From Mugil cephalus (Eukaryota; Chordata; Actinopteri; Mugiliformes; Mugilidae), in assembly GCF_022458985.1 (NCBI RefSeq), contig NC_061770.1:36623599-36687598 (forward strand): a stretch of DNA of 64,000 nt, written 5' to 3'. Made by a program: the position numbers and the translations under genes. Shown piece after piece: positions 36,833-50,395 of the stretch (position 1 is the stretch's first letter; each line of letters starts with the position of its first letter). The notes under the pieces were generated by a model. The model ran no database searches. It was not told where the DNA came from and saw nothing but the letters and a program-made list of their open reading frames with translations.

Positions 36833-37227
36833 TGGTTTCTTAAGTTCTGGTGAGCAATATGAATTACAATTACAACTTTTATGCCATTTTATTGGATCGA
36901 CATTGATGCTTCTACTGGATTTGATGTATGTGGTGTATATTGAGAGGAGACTTGTTGAGTTTGTTGCATTAATAATGCATTAGTAATGCAACAAACTGTT
37001 GCTGTGTGAGATACCTGGCTAAGATGCAATGTTTTCTTGTGTATCCGTATGGTGTTGATGGTTTCTCTAATGGTGCCATAAGTATCGTAGGATCATTTCT
37101 CCTGGGTTTATTCCATCACGTTAGCCCGGCTAGTCTGGTTTTATTCTGGCTGTAGACATAGACGTACATATGTCTATGATTCAGACTGTTGGTGTGTGTT
37201 TATGAGTTTGTTTGTGTGTACATAGGG

Positions 37228-37500
37228 TCCGAGCTTTATTCATAAAGCTGGAGAGCATTGAAGGCCTAGGTAGAAAATGCACGGCCCCCCACTGGTCTAC
37301 AAACAGCCAAACGGTAGTCGAGGGCAAAGATTAAAGTCAGTGTTCTGGCCTTGGCTAGAGACCAAGGGTGTCTGACATTCATGACAAATTGCTTGTCCTT
37401 GAACTCCAGGATGTGACATCATAGGATCCACCATAAGCATTCTGGGGGGTGGAAACCGAGAGGGTAGACCCCAAATAAACAGGGATATAACAACTGTGGA
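37228..37500. repeat. Unclassified repeat, copy 1 (paired with 51,915-52,170)
   Basis: Long runs are identical to 51,915-52,170, such as CAAACAGCCAAACGGTAGTC, ATTCATGACAAATTGCTTGT and GATGTGACATCATAGGATCC. Relative to that copy it carries the extra 25 bases AAAGATTAAAGTCAGTGTTC.... Confidence 0.7.
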
Positions 37501-38427
37501 AGGCCATGTTGCATAGTGGGGGCTAGTGGAAAAAAAAACTGATGTTGATAGACAATAGAGGAGTTTTGGGACAGGATTTAGTTGGTCATAAACCAGTCTG
37601 GTTTGATAAGGACTGGGAACGGGCCTGAGCAAGATAAACGTGAACGTTGGCAGTTTGTGGAGAACAAATACTGTGAACTGGCAGGTGTCCAGCAAAAACC
37701 AAAGTTTTGTTAAAATAGAGGGTGAGGGGATTTCCAAATGAAGGAGTGGTTCTATTCAATTGTTGACTTCAGTAACTTAGTGGTGCATATACTCCTGCTT
37801 GCTTACACCCTCTGAGGAGCCTTGAGTGATGATTGTGTCAGACTTTCAGCATCTTTAAAGAGTCTTAATGTCCAAAACGACTTCCTCTCCATGGCCCAGT
37901 CCAGTCCATTTTTCTAGCTATCGACAACCTCAACCCACTAAGCTACAACAGCAAAACCCCAAGACTTTGCAGGGGCCTCGTACCAGGAACTCACAAAGTC
38001 ATGACATATTAGCGTAGAACAAACACCAGTAACTAATAATTATAATAATAATCCCACCGTGGCATAAAGTGTGGAACTATTTAATCCACGACAATAAACT
38101 CTCTTGTAGTTTAGTAATTCTATAAGTATCATGGATACAGCAAAGGAGTAACTCAAAAACATCTCAATTAAAAACATGTTATATACACTCAGTGAAACAA
38201 CTTCCTTAAATCCTTCCTTTAAATATGTACCAAAGGCCAACATGTCTACATGCTTTTTGTATTTTGAAATAACCCTATGCAATCCACATCTGTAAGTCTG
38301 TACAGCTAGGTCCAGATCCAAAACAAGCAAAGACAGTAAATCTGCTCATGGATATTGCATATTTCTCCCTTCTCTTGTTTTAGTGAGGAACTAGGAGAAG
38401 TAGTAGTACCGTGGTATCGTTTCCGGG

Positions 38428-38470
38428 AAACAAAATCAAAAGTGAAAGTGAGTTCACCGAGCAAATAAAA
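38428..38470 (+). promoter_or_regulatory. ISRE-type interferon-responsive promoter of GVIN1-like gene 1
   Basis: GGGAAACAAAATC and CAAAAGTGAAAGTGAG together form a cluster of GAAA-type IRF/ISGF3 half sites (AAAAGTGAAA at 38,438-38,447, one base off GAAANNGAAA). An AAATAAAAGG TATA-like element follows at 38,463. The non-coding first exon that follows ends at donor 38,622 (GCAAG|GTGAGTGGCTTTA), the same donor sequence as at 60,525. Confidence 0.7.
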
Positions 38471-39166
38471 GGAGTGCTGTGTAGTGCAGCTCCTCAGAGT
38501 CGTACCAGGCGAAGGGAGGCGCTTCCTCTACAGTGACAGCAAAGTTAAATGAGGCATGATTTGAAACAACCATCTGAAGAAAGAATCACAGTTTTTAATG
38601 GGAACATGTGCACTGAGCAAGGTGAGTGGCTTTAGTCAACTTTATTTTTTTTTTCAGTGATTTTCAAAGGAAAGATAACTGCTCTTGGACAAGTGTTTAG
38701 GCAGTTATTTCAGGACTTTCTCTGTACTCTTTTTTGGTTCTCACTCCAGCCTCAGCCCAAATCAACAGAGGTCGCGTTTAAATTATATGATCTTTCATTT
38801 TTACTACATGCGTCTACTGGGTCAGTTTCAACAACCCACAGTTCCCCGCCTTCCTGTTTTAAACCCCGGAAATTCAAGACACTCTGCACCCCACCCTCCC
38901 CCACACACGTGTTTGCTTTGATATTTTCATGCAAGTACAGATCAGTGTGTGCTTCACTAACGCTCATCATTTAAGATCTCATTGAAATAATTAATGAACA
39001 GCAGTGACAACTTAAATGCTTCATTTTTGTTTTAAGTACCATTTATACTGGAAAAGTCAATGACATGTTTAGTATCTCTACTTCTAAATACAAAACAGTC
39101 GTTTGGACAGAATAAAATGATCCACAGGCAACATAAGTTATTTTCATCACTGTTAGCATCAATAGT

Positions 39167-39799
39167 CCTATTCACACAGGATTAGGTTTATCTGAGGACG
39201 CCCTGTGATTCAAATATTACCTCCTACATCTGTGTTTCATTTGGTGCATTCACACAGGATAAATTTACTCAAATTCACCTTCAGCTGTTATGGCTCTGCT
39301 ACTTTCCATCTCACTCCACAGCGTGTCAGAGACAGTTATAATTACTTTTTCAAATTATAATGGGGGATAAAAATATATTTTTTGATACTATTTATCCCAG
39401 GGAAGACTTACCAATGACCTGTCAGTATTTAAATCAGCTCCTCTCACAGATGAACTTGTTAATGGTTGATTTGATGGTTTCATTTGTCTAAATAGGTCAA
39501 TCCGTGATATCTCCCCTTTGCTAATATCTGTCCACACTTTCAATTATAGCACAGGATTCATAATTCTTAGAAGCCGCAAATCAAACTAAAGTCATGAAAG
39601 AGTAAAAACTCACCCCTAAATCACAGCGATGTCGATTCGCACTGATACCAGAGTTATGATAGGTGATTTGCGGTGTAATTTTGACTTAACAAATCACGAA
39701 CATGGACGATTCGCACAGGGTTGAGCTCACAGACGGCCTCTGTGATAATTACAAACCACCAGAGTTCCTCAGGTAAAACTAATCCTGTACAAATAGGGC
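39167..39799. mobile_element. MITE in intron 1 of GVIN1-like gene 1
   Basis: The left end CCTATTCACACAGGATTAGG and the right end (reverse) CCCTATTTGTACAGGATTAG form long imperfect terminal inverted repeats, continuing as TTTATCTGAGGAC / TTTTACCTGAGGAA. No open frame is inside; the superfamily is not assigned. Confidence 0.65.
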
Positions 39800-40297
39800 T
39801 TGCGTACACAGCTATTGGCAACACAACTCTGATATAGAGTTTATCTCAAGAGTGTTAGCTGTTTTAGCTTACTCAGATGAGCAACCGCCCCGCTTGCGGT
39901 GGCCCTGCTTACAACTTTGTACAATATTATATTGAATTGAAATGAGAATTTTTATGTTTATGAGTATGAGCCAGCACGACACCGTGACTACAGAGTCACA
40001 TTTTATGATGCCATATTAAAGTGACAGTTTTGCTAACGGGAAATTAAAAAAAAATGGTCCATGTAATTAATTTTTTAATCACTCCCATTTTTACAGTAAA
40101 TATCGGACATAACTTATAGTTATATGATATTATTTCATCATTAGGGAGTGTGCGTGTTGAGTAAAATAAATAATAAAATCTGATGCCATGACATAATAAA
40201 ACATGAAATGACGCAACATGATTGTTATTTTCAATAGGTTGGTGCCTGATGCCAGAGGGAGCGACATCTTGAGGAGTAATTGCACTGCAACGTCATC

Positions 40298-43200
40298 ATG
40301 AAACGACGACGCAATGTCAAAAACGTTTCAAAAAAGAAGAAAACTACAGGTGAGCTATCTCATTACTTATCACAGGTTGCATGCACAATAATAACACAGC
40401 TAGTTTTCCAAACTAGCCGTGTAGCCTCCAAGCTAGCTGAGATTAATTCACGTTATACCATGGTCCGGGTGAATCCTCGATTCTGATTGGCTGCGGGGTG
40501 TACATTAAAAAGGGATAATGGACACCCATAAAGACGTCCCGGTCAAATTACCTGATGACAGTTCTAAATCACTGCGCTGGCTCAAACGCTTTGGTAACCG
40601 TGGCAACAGAAACATAGACACAGACTCTGTCCAGTCGACCAAGTGTTAGGAGTCTGAGAGCCGGCATTAATCGCCATTTAAGACACGTAAACATCATTAG
40701 CGACACGGTGTTCACGACAAGTAATGCTGTTTTCAAGGCGATGCTGAAGCGCTACAGGAAGAGTGGGAAAGACATCAGCTTCCACCACCCTCGTATCCCT
40801 GAGTCGGAACTTGAAGAAGTTTCTTGCAGTTAAAACAATTTAGAAAACTATCTGTGGACGCGGGAATAAGTGCGCTGGCCTTCTGAAGTGATGCTCTGTA
40901 TCACGTAATGTAACGTTAAATAGTCCTCTCAGCCGCTTCTTGTGAAAAACTTATGATTTAAATCTTAAAAAACAAACAAACAAACAAAAACGTATATAGA
41001 CCTAATATTGATTTATTTCATAAGTGACCATGGTAGAAGTGGGTTAATGCCCTTCCAGGTGTCCATTATCAGAAATGAATGGACTTCGCGGGAGCAACCG
41101 TCCTCTGCTTCGTGTCAGACGGTTCACGCCTCCGCGCCGGCCATTAATTTCTGATAATGGACACCTCGTCGGGCATTGACCCTTACTTAACGTTAATCAA
41201 ACTCATCAGGCAACAAAAACAAGTGGAAATGTTAACTAAAATTCTGACGTTCAAGGCAGGTGACATTTAACAGTATCTCCAACTGTTTTTTTCCCCCTTC
41301 TGGGGTCTGTTCCTGTGGCCTGTAATTTAATATTACAGACATTGAATATGGTAAATGTGATCATCTATATACTGTACATGCTGTCTCTTATCCAAGAGCA
41401 GGTTCGTGTCCTTTTAACCACTTGTAAAACTTATTAGCATTTCACATTATTTCTTCTTGAAGGAGGATCAAGAGGAGAAGGAACAGGAGGAGAAGGAACA
41501 GGTTTGATTATTCTTCATGTCGATTCTATCATGTTGAGTTTAGACCCTTTTTTTTTAATTCATACATAGGTCGGCCACCTACTAAAGCTCATTATGTCAG
41601 TGGAAATTAGGCAAATTCTTTATTTTGTTGTTTTCGTAGTGGAAAGACAGAGAGAGGAGGTAGCAGCATGTCTGCCTTGCTTTTTATCATGTGTGTTGGC
41701 CCTCCACTCAAAATGTTCAAACCAGATGTCTATGTCAAGTCTTGGCTTCAAAGTCACTGCTTAGCTAACAATCAGAAAGCACGAACACGTAAAACCGTCA
41801 ACAAAAAACATGATTACGATAGTCTTTGGAAACTGTTATGAGACACCGAGAAACTGAAAACAGAGGAAAAGTGTTGTAAAATGTTGAAGTTGTAAATTCT
41901 GTTGTAAAATACTGTCTCTAAAAAGAGATAATTTTTATGATAAAATAAACTTGACTTGATATGATTTGATTTTTACTGCCTACTACCAGTATATAACGTG
42001 TATGAGCTACTTATTTATTTATATTTATGTTATTATATCTAGTGTCTCCTCACATGGACACTCCTGTTGGTGCTGGGCAACAACACTCCTTCCAAGATCC
42101 TGAAGAAATGGAGCACAGTATGAGCTCGCCTGATGTCACATTTGCACACCCAAGTAAGTAAAAGAAATACATGCTTTAATGAAAGTTCAAATCTCCACGT
42201 AATTATGTGTGTATATATAGTGTATATACACATATATATGATTTGATGTAACATGCAAAAACTAATCACAGTTGAAGTGTTTAAAATGAAAGGTGATAAA
42301 ATCTACAAGGTGCTGCATTAAATCTTTCCAAAGGATGTGATTCCCTTTAACATGCATCATGTATCATCATGTAACTAATATCCTGCGAACAGAAAAATGT
42401 TGAGAATTGGGTAAGAGGGTTCAAGGGACAAGGGGGCCAACAACCCCCAAACTCCCACAAGCACCAAATCATCATCATCACAGTCATGTTCTGCCCCTTC
42501 AAGTCAGCCTAAGTCACCTCTATTAGCTGCATTTAATGTAAACATCAACCAGTATTGCATATGCATACATACACAATGGCATATTATAATGGCTAATTAA
42601 AGAATTATTTTTTTTTACAATTACATATCCTAAATCAGAAGTGTAACTCATGGATATGTATACCAATTTTGCATTTTATTCGAGTACAAATACAAATATT
42701 TCTCTTAGCCGGTTGCAGGAAACCTGTCAGAGTCAGCAAATATGTGGCCTTGTGATTGGCTCAGCAGCGATATGGGCGTGGCCTACTGCACACAGGAAGC
42801 TTAGATTGACAGATCTCAACTAGTGTGGCGCTCTGTGTGAAACAGTGCGCTGTTGAGACATCTCCTGTATCTCTGAATGAGAGAAGTGTTGACTCCAAGA
42901 TTATGATTTAAAAATTACAAAGTAGGAATCTAGCACTGCTACAGCTGATATTCAGTTTTCTGGTTTATTCTTTCTATATTTATACTTTGTTGCGTTTTTA
43001 ACAAAATTTTTACAGTCAGCTCTGCAAGTTGTACACAAATCAGAGTAGAGGTGATGGCAAGTCCACTTCTAATATAAAAAGTAGATATGGCAGTATATAA
43101 AATTAGTTTTGAATAGTCTTGTTGTACTGAAGTCACTTCAGTGTAGTAATTATTGACAATTAAAATGATTCTGTTGGATTAAAGTTGCATTTGAGTATTT

Positions 43201-46200
43201 AGTTTATAAGTGGTGGATTACAGAATATGGTAAATGTTCAGTGGTATAGTTTTAGTGTACTTTAGCTTATTCCTTGTAGCATTTTGTAAGGCTGAAATAA
43301 AGGCTAAAATTAAAATAAAATAAATCATTTGTTAGAAAGTATATGATCCCTTGTTTTCAGTATACATGACCCTCTTGTGCAGTACTGACAGCAATTTAAC
43401 ATTTCTAGTAACTGGTGATCAGTCGTCTGTAACGGCTGGAAAGAATTTTAGTCCGTTACTCCATCCAGAACTGCTTCAGTTATGAGGCTCTGAGGTGTTC
43501 TTTTTTGGTTTAAACAAGGATATTACCACCCACCCCCATGTTTCAAGCATGGGATGAGATTCTGCTGCTGGAATGCACAGTTTTTGGAATTGCAAATCTA
43601 AGATAACGAGTGAATAACTAACTTTATAATCTCGTTTTTGCTAAGAAATAACACATGTCTTAATATCCACAGAGACACACCTGGAGAAGTTATTGGAAGA
43701 TCTGGGGTTGGACCATTATTACAGAGACAAACTAACACTCAAAAGAATGCTTCAGATTGATGAGAAAACCATCACTGATGAACAACCTGCCATGTCCAAA
43801 ACAGACCTTGCGTGGTATTTTCTAAAGAAATTGGTGATGGTTAATGTGTCAGCAAGGAATGTAAATTGTACATTTGCAAGTGAGTCAAACTGTGATGCGG
43901 CATCTGAGGTTACACAGTTTGATTTTGATGATAATGCTATTTTTGATGAGCAAAGTTCAAACATGCTAAACCCCCTTGACTTAATCACTGCTCTCTTTCT
44001 ATGCTCTGATGGTTTTGTGCAGCAGGAAATGACTCTCAAGATGTCTATGTGTCAATTCTCTGTGCCTCTGCTGCTTCCTAATAGTGACACACAGCAGTGT
44101 ACACTTATGCTGTGGGCCATGAGAGACGTTGTTAAGAAGTACAGGCCTCAGTCTCTCTTAGACTCCAAGGGCTTCATTGAAGAGAGAATTGTTCTTTCTG
44201 AGCTTCCCATGGTTTCTTTTGTGAGACTGGGTGAGTGCACCTTGTCTAAGTCTGAGATCCTCAACAAGCTCCTGAGCAATTCTCACCAATACCACGACAC
44301 TTTTGTTCACCACAACATGGAGGGTGGAGACAGTCCAAGAAGAATATCCAATGGACTGACTGAAATTACTTGGTATCTTCCTGGTGGAAACAAGAACATG
44401 GACATTTTCAGTGAACCTGTGGCTGTTGCTAACCTCCGTGGGGACATTGCTTCATTTGAAACCCAATATTCATTTCTGTGTCACACATCTGCAGCAGTTT
44501 TTGTCTTCTTTGACAATTTAGACTCTGGGTGCAATCTGCTGATGAACCGAACTGGCAAGGCACAGATCTTCTTGGTGGGTAACCACAAGGGCAACAACTT
44601 CAGTCAAGATGATGTAAAAAAGGTAAAAAATGAGTTGGGCTTGACTAACAACAACATCATTATTAAGACAAAACAGAAAAATGATGCAGATTTTGTCAAA
44701 AGTTTGAGGAAGGCAGTCAGTGATGTAGTTGAGAACTCACAAGTGAAGATGCGAATAGAGCAGATGGCTGACATTGCCCATGAACTTGGGATTTTGGTCG
44801 ATGAAGATGCTTCAGAGTGCAAGAATGGAAAGAAAAATGCAGATGCCATCACTGAAGAAATCCAAGATGCCCTCAAGTACAAAGAAGACCAGCTTCCCTT
44901 GCAAGGTGAAATATGGAAGGAGCTGACTCGCATAGAGAAGGAAGAATTCCGGCTTCAAAATGTTGGATCTAAAAACATAGAGGAGTATAAAAGTGATCTT
45001 CAGGTGAAGAAAAGAGAACTGCGTCAAAAACAAAACTCTTATGACATGTCCACTGCTATGACATGCTTCATCAATGCAATATCAAGTTCTGGGACAGAGA
45101 GACGTTACTTTCTGAAATGGATGCGAATGAACCTTGATAACGTGTCTCGTGAAAAACTGTCTGGACTCAGGGAGCGGTACAAAGAAAAATGCAAGAATCC
45201 TGAAAACAAAGAGGAGATCAAGAAAATAGACAAACAGCTTTCTAACAGCTCACTGGGGACTGAACACTTCTTCCGTGAAATGGGTCAGATCTACGAGGCT
45301 TCACTTTCTCTTCCAAAGAGAAACCAAACACGTCAACAATTACAGCATTTACCCAAACTCTGTGCTGAACTGTTGCTTGATGGATTTCCCCTTGAGCTGG
45401 TAGATGGAGATGCATCCAACATACCTCTCAGATGGGTGAGTGCTGTTCTCTCACAGCTCAATGTCTTGGTGATCTTCAAAAAACAAGATACAAGTTGTCA
45501 CCGTTCTTGGAGTTCAGAGCACGGGAAAGTCCACTCTCCTTAATACCATGTTTGGAGTGCAGTTTGCAGTCAGCAGTGGTCGATGCACTCGAGGTGCCTT
45601 CATGTTGCTCATCAGAATCAATGAAGATGCTAAGAAACTTCTGAAATGTGACTTCATGGTGATCATTGACACTGAGGGCTTAAAGTCCCCAGAGCTGGCA
45701 CAGCTGGACAACAGTTATGAGCATGACAATGAGCTTGCAACACTTGTTGTAGGGTTGAGTGATGTCACCATTATTAATATTGCAATGGAGAATTTAGTAG
45801 AAATGAAGGACATCCTCCAAATAGTTGTGCATGCTTTTCTCAGGATGAAGGAGGTGGGTAAAAAGCCTAAATGTCAGTTTGTTCACCAGAACGTGTCGGA
45901 TGTTTCCGCTCATGAGAAGAACTTACGAGACAGGAAACTGCTCTTGCAACAGCTGAATGAGATGACCCAGGCAGCAGCAAAAATGGAACGGAAAGAGGAG
46001 AACAAGAGCTTCACTGATGTGATGGAGTACTGTCCAGACACGGGGAACTGGTACATTCCTGGACTCTGGAATGGAAACCCACCAATGGCGCCAGTCAATG
46101 CAGGATACAGTGAGGCTGTATATGAGCTCAAGAAGAACATCATCAAGCTACTGGGAGATTGTCAGTCATCTACCAATAACATTGATGAGTTTGAGGAGTG

Positions 46201-48353
46201 GGTGAAGAGCTTGTGGAATGCATGAAAACTTCATCTTCAGCTTCAGAAACAGCCTGGTCGCTGACGCATACATGAAGCTCTGCACAGAATACAACAAATG
46301 GGAATGGGAATGTAAAAAGGAAATGTATACCTGGGTGACAAATACAGAAACGAGAATTTCCAATTTCGGTACAGTTGCAGATAACTCTCAGGTATCCAAC
46401 ATGAGCGATTTTCTGACAAGTTTGAAAACTGAAGCCTCCACAGAGCTGTCTACATGGGAGAAAAAGCTTCAAGACAATCTGTCAGAGTACTTCAAGCAAA
46501 CAGAACATCACGTCCATCTGGTTGAAGGATACAAAGAGGAGTTCTCAAACAGTATAAAGAGCCTTCGACGAGAAATGGAGAGATCTGTAGTTGATCAGCT
46601 GACAGCAGCAGCTGACATCAAAACTGGGATGACAGAACTCGACAGGATCAAGAAGAATCATAGGAAAGAAATTGAAAAAGCAGTGCATGCTTTAATTGAT
46701 GAATGTCGAAAGAGAAAAGTCCAGATGACAGACAAACAGCTGGACAAAAGATTTGATGAGACGTGGAAGGAAACACTGGAGAAACTGTCTTTTAATAAAC
46801 TTAAGGCCACCGATGTCTTCACTAGAGTAGTTCACTGCCTCAGATCAAATCTGTCACATAGGGGAGGTCACGCAAGTGAATTGTTGAGTCAGAAAAACCT
46901 GAGAGAGTGTGGACTGGAGCCTTTTAAATATACAGCTGAAGGATACTACAACCAATTTAAACAGACACTGAGAAAGTTGTTCAGTCTTAAAGATCACATC
47001 AAGGTTGTACAAAACATGGCTGACAAGATCATAGATGCCTGCACTCTGTCTGTGGATGAAAAACTGAACAGAAAGACCAATTACCATGATACTTACATCC
47101 AAGAGATCCTACACATCATCGATGAGAGTCTGAAAAACAATCCAGATGTTCAGATAGACATGGAGTTTGAAGTCTCCCTAAAACAGCACATCTGTGGATC
47201 TGCAGCCAGAAAATTCCAGAAGATGCAAGAAGATTTCATACAAGTAAATGACCCCTATAGATGCCTGATGAAAAACAAGGCAAAATATTGTGCTGATTTC
47301 AAAGATGTGTTCCAAGAACGAGACCAGTGCCAGAAGAAGGCAGAAGAATTCACGGACCAATGCCTGAAGCCTGCAGTTGAGGTCTTTGTCAATCGTTCTC
47401 TGGGTCCTAATATCATCGATGAAATGCTGAAACAAGAGCAGTTCAGCACAAGGATGTCTTTCCAGTATTCACTTTTACTGGATTTGCTTAAAAATGACAC
47501 GTTCAAAGAGTATTTGAGCTACAATGACTGTTATGAAAGTTTTGTAAAGAAAAGAATAGTTGAAAAAATAGTAAAGTATTTTTCAAGTTGCTCTGCAACA
47601 CTTGAGTTTGAGGAGCGACATCTTCAGTCAAGTATCAGCAGCATAAATGGCGCCATCAAAAAGGCCAAAACAGGAAAGAGTGGTGACATGAAGACATTTG
47701 TTGAAAGAATCTGCAAAGAACTTGGAGATAAACTGGTCATTTCCCAGGATGCTCTTGGTGCTTTCATGATCCTGAACAATGCCAACTGCGAACAGTTTGC
47801 TGACTGGCTCATAGTGTCTGTGACGGACATGGCAGAAGCTCTTAGAGAAAAGTTTAAACAATCAGATATCAAAACAAAACTACCACATCTTCATGTGCAG
47901 CCCCAGAATGAACTCTTCACCAGAGTGATTGGATGTGGCAAACAGTGTCCATTCTGTAAAACTCCTTGTGAGGCAGGAGGAAAAGACCATACGAAGCATT
48001 TTACTTCACTGCATCGGCCACAGGGTCTGGGAACATACAGGTGCAATGAATCAAAAAAACTTGTCACTGACATATGCTCATCATTGGTGACCAGTGAAAC
48101 TCGTTTTAGCTGCAGTGAGACAAACAAAGAATGGCACCCTTACAAGCGTTACCATGAAATCTTCCCAGACTGGGTTATTCGTCCAGATGTGAGCCTTCAG
48201 GCATCAGACTACTGGAAATATGTGATGACAAAGTACAACAAGGAGTTTGCTGAAGAATATGAAGCAGAGCCTGCTGATATTCCATCCACCTGGAATAATG
48301 TCACAGCAGAAAAGGCAAAACAAAGTCTCAAAGAGTCATTTAGAGTAAAGTGA
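40298..48353 (+). CDS. Interferon-induced very large GTPase (GVIN1/VLIG)-like gene 1, interrupted by two frame changes
   Basis: Exons 40298-40349, 41463-41501, 42043-42153 and 43673-48353 join in phase 1 throughout; a non-coding exon ends at 38,621 and is followed by a 5' UTR part of exon 2. Small exons give a basic start (MKRRRNVKNVSKKKK), a glycine-rich link (GSRGEGTGGEGTG) and VSPHMDTPVGAGQQH. The large exon starts THLEKLLEDLGLDHYY, a typical VLIG N-terminal block. GTPase motifs are GVQSTGKSTLLN (G1, about 45,509-45,544), DTEGLKSPE (G3, about 45,668) and FVHQNVSD (about 45,877). A Cys/His cluster CGKQCPFCKTPC follows near 47,934. These are cytosolic dynamin-like GTPases of interferon responses; the substrate is unknown. 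The frame shifts by one within the A6 run near 45,479-45,484 and again at ~46,213 (WNA then HENFIFSFRNS, codons lost). So it is a recent pseudogene, a disabled allele or an assembly error. Poly(A) signal 49,327-49,332. Confidence 0.88.
41335..41800. repeat. Segmental duplication, copy 1 (paired with 63,541-64,000)
   Basis: Nearly identical to 63,541-64,000 across the glycine-rich exon and the following intron; about 40 bases before the exon in the second copy are absent here. It may continue past the window edge in the second copy. Confidence 0.85.
41668..41841 (+). other. Small open frame inside the duplicated intron
   Basis: 57 codons from MSALLFIMCVGPPLKMF to SLWKLL. The start and all of the visible part recur at 63,920-64,000. 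An upstream acceptor-flanked block at 41,570 reads GRPPTKAHYVSGN and a stop, so an alternative last exon is conceivable. The residues feel transposase-derived but I do not recognise a family. Confidence 0.25.
42154..43672. other. Last intron of GVIN1-like gene 1
   Basis: Includes a TA-rich microsatellite near 42,210-42,240. A block near 42,680-42,800 with direct-strand GTGATTGGCTCAGCAGCG looks like a dispersed repeat. No coding exon was recognised. Confidence 0.45.
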
Positions 48354-50060
48354 TTCTAACCAGTGAACATTTGTCCTCATGTTTTTCTCTATAATATAAA
48401 GGAACCTCCCAAATAACTTCACTATAGATAAGGTTCAAGTCAGTTCACTCAGATATTTAACCACCATGACTTTCAATAGAGAAATACCAGAGATTTACTG
48501 AAGTTTGTTTCCATTACCTGAGTTTGCATTTCAGGAAAAGTTTCTTCAAGTGATTTAATGATTCATGTCATTATTCAAACATGTATGTAGCTGATCAGAG
48601 CTGTTTCTTCTTTTCGTAAAACAAACCTTTCTTTTCATTTTATCTTTGTTTCTGTGCTGTATCTAATATTAAATATTCACATTTACTTTTCTCAAACCTC
48701 ACTCAGTCTGCAAATACCACATGAGGAGATTGTTGACAAGGAATTTAAGTTGATATTAGACAAGTTGCTGTATGTGCTAAAAGCACTGAGGAGAACTCTG
48801 TATGGAAAACAAAGTAAATATGATTGTGTGCATGACTTGCAGCTGAGAAAATCAGTACCTCATTAGAATCATGAACAGCTATATATGATCACATATACCG
48901 TTATATGCAGTACGCTGCGATGCTTTTGTTGTTCATAAAAACATCATGGAAATCTCTTTACCTCATTTATCAAACAGCTAACATTTTTCTGCACTTTAAG
49001 TCAGGTGCTCTTGTTTGTTTGTTTTTTTTTGGAGTGTGTATCATTGTTTTTGTGCATGTTTGACATTATGGAGCATTAGTCATGTGCTTGAATGCACCAT
49101 CAACATGACACAGGGGTTTTAAAACCTCAGTGATGTGAATGTAGTCTTAGTTTGTCTGGTAGCAGTGATATCTAGAGCCAGTGTGTGAACAACGAGGCTC
49201 AGTGTGTCTCCACTATTTAACAAACATGATCAGAGTGTGACAGTGAAATGAACCTCTTCTCTTTAGAGTTAATGCTAATCACTGTACACTGTATATTACA
49301 TGAGCTGCCTGTGTAATTGTGTTCCTAATAAAATGCTTAGTGAGTGTAAAGTGTATGTGTCTGTGTCATGACAGTTTCTCCAAAGGCTGTGAATTTACAT
49401 CCTGTAACCCTCCTCATTATAACATGGCTCATATTGTTTCTGTCATTTATCCCTACATCATTTTACCACAATATCCAACTACTGAGGTCAACCATGCTGC
49501 CAGGAGAGACTGTGATGAAGGACCATGAGAAGAACGCCTCAACGTCATGGTTACACAAATCTAAAATCTATAGAATCAAAATGTATGTGACATTTGTGGC
49601 TTGTTAACTACTAGCTACAGTAAAGTTACAAATAATACTTGATGTGTTCAAGTTCTGGTGACTTAATAAAACTGACCTGATGACCTGACCTTTAATTCCT
49701 CAAGTCTCAGTGCCACTCTAAAAAGAAATGTTTTGGCTCAACAAAGAAAATCAACGCAACAATTTCCATTAGTCTTTTTGAGGTCTGACAACTTCTCATG
49801 AAATGACTTTTAACCAACAACCTATATTGAGTCACAAGAATTATCTTCTGCAATCAACAGTGTTTTTAATAATGTATCAGTCAAGATGGACAATTCAGCC
49901 CAGTCCACTGTCAGTCACAACACAACTGAGAATGTTCCCAAATACACCAGGATAATTATTCATAAATGAAATTACACTCACTGGAAATGTGCTTTCCATC
50001 AATGTTGTTCAGGACACGTGTTCCTTCGTCTTTACTGCATGATCAAAAACTCAACTAAGC
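48354..50060. other. 3' UTR and downstream region of GVIN1-like gene 1
   Basis: The likely poly(A) signal is at 49,327-49,332, with another AATAAA at 49,665-49,670. No further gene was recognised. Confidence 0.5.
49327..49332 (+). terminator. Putative poly(A) signal of GVIN1-like gene 1
   Basis: AATAAA followed by a GT-rich stretch (GTGAGTGTAAAGTGTATGTG), as expected of a cleavage site. Confidence 0.5.
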
Positions 50061-50061
50061 T

Positions 50062-50232
50062 AATGGGCAGCAGTAGCTCAGGTCGTCCAGTAACTGAAAG
50101 GTTGATGGTTGGATCTGTAGTCTCCAATCTGTTGTGTCCACGGGCAAGTGGATGATGAATAATGTATGAAATGTAAAGCGTCTTCGAGTGTCTCTGATGA
50201 AGCGCTATATGAAACTGATGTATTATTATTAA
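50062..50232 (+). mobile_element. tRNA-derived SINE
   Basis: It begins ATGGGCAGCAGTAGCTCAGG (A-box type) and has GGTTGATGGTTGGATCTG (B-box type, from GGTTCGATC). It continues GTGTCCACGGGCAAGTG and GAAGCGCTATATGAAACTG, then a short ATT-repeat tail. This is the order of a common fish tRNA SINE. Confidence 0.7.
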
Positions 50233-50359
50233 TAATGATGTAATCTATCGTAAGTTATGCATCTGTTTTGTAGCTACATAAACAGAACCAGCATTCGTCA
50301 GATGGAGTTGTTTTGTCCGTCAAATGTAAAGTGCATTATAAATCAAATCTATTAAAATC

Positions 50360-50361
<2 letters not shown>

Positions 50362-50394
<33 letters not shown>
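50362..50394. repeat. (TTA)n microsatellite
   Basis: About 11 ATT units. Confidence 0.85.

Positions 50395-50395
<1 letters not shown>

Noticed and set aside
37297-37737. 146-codon minus-strand frame
   Set aside because: Lies across a dispersed repeat whose second copy at 52 kb breaks the frame; not a conserved gene.
48654-48866. 70-codon plus-strand frame in the GVIN1-like 3' region
   Set aside because: An acceptor-like site is present, but there is no homology to the GTPase family and it follows the natural C terminus.
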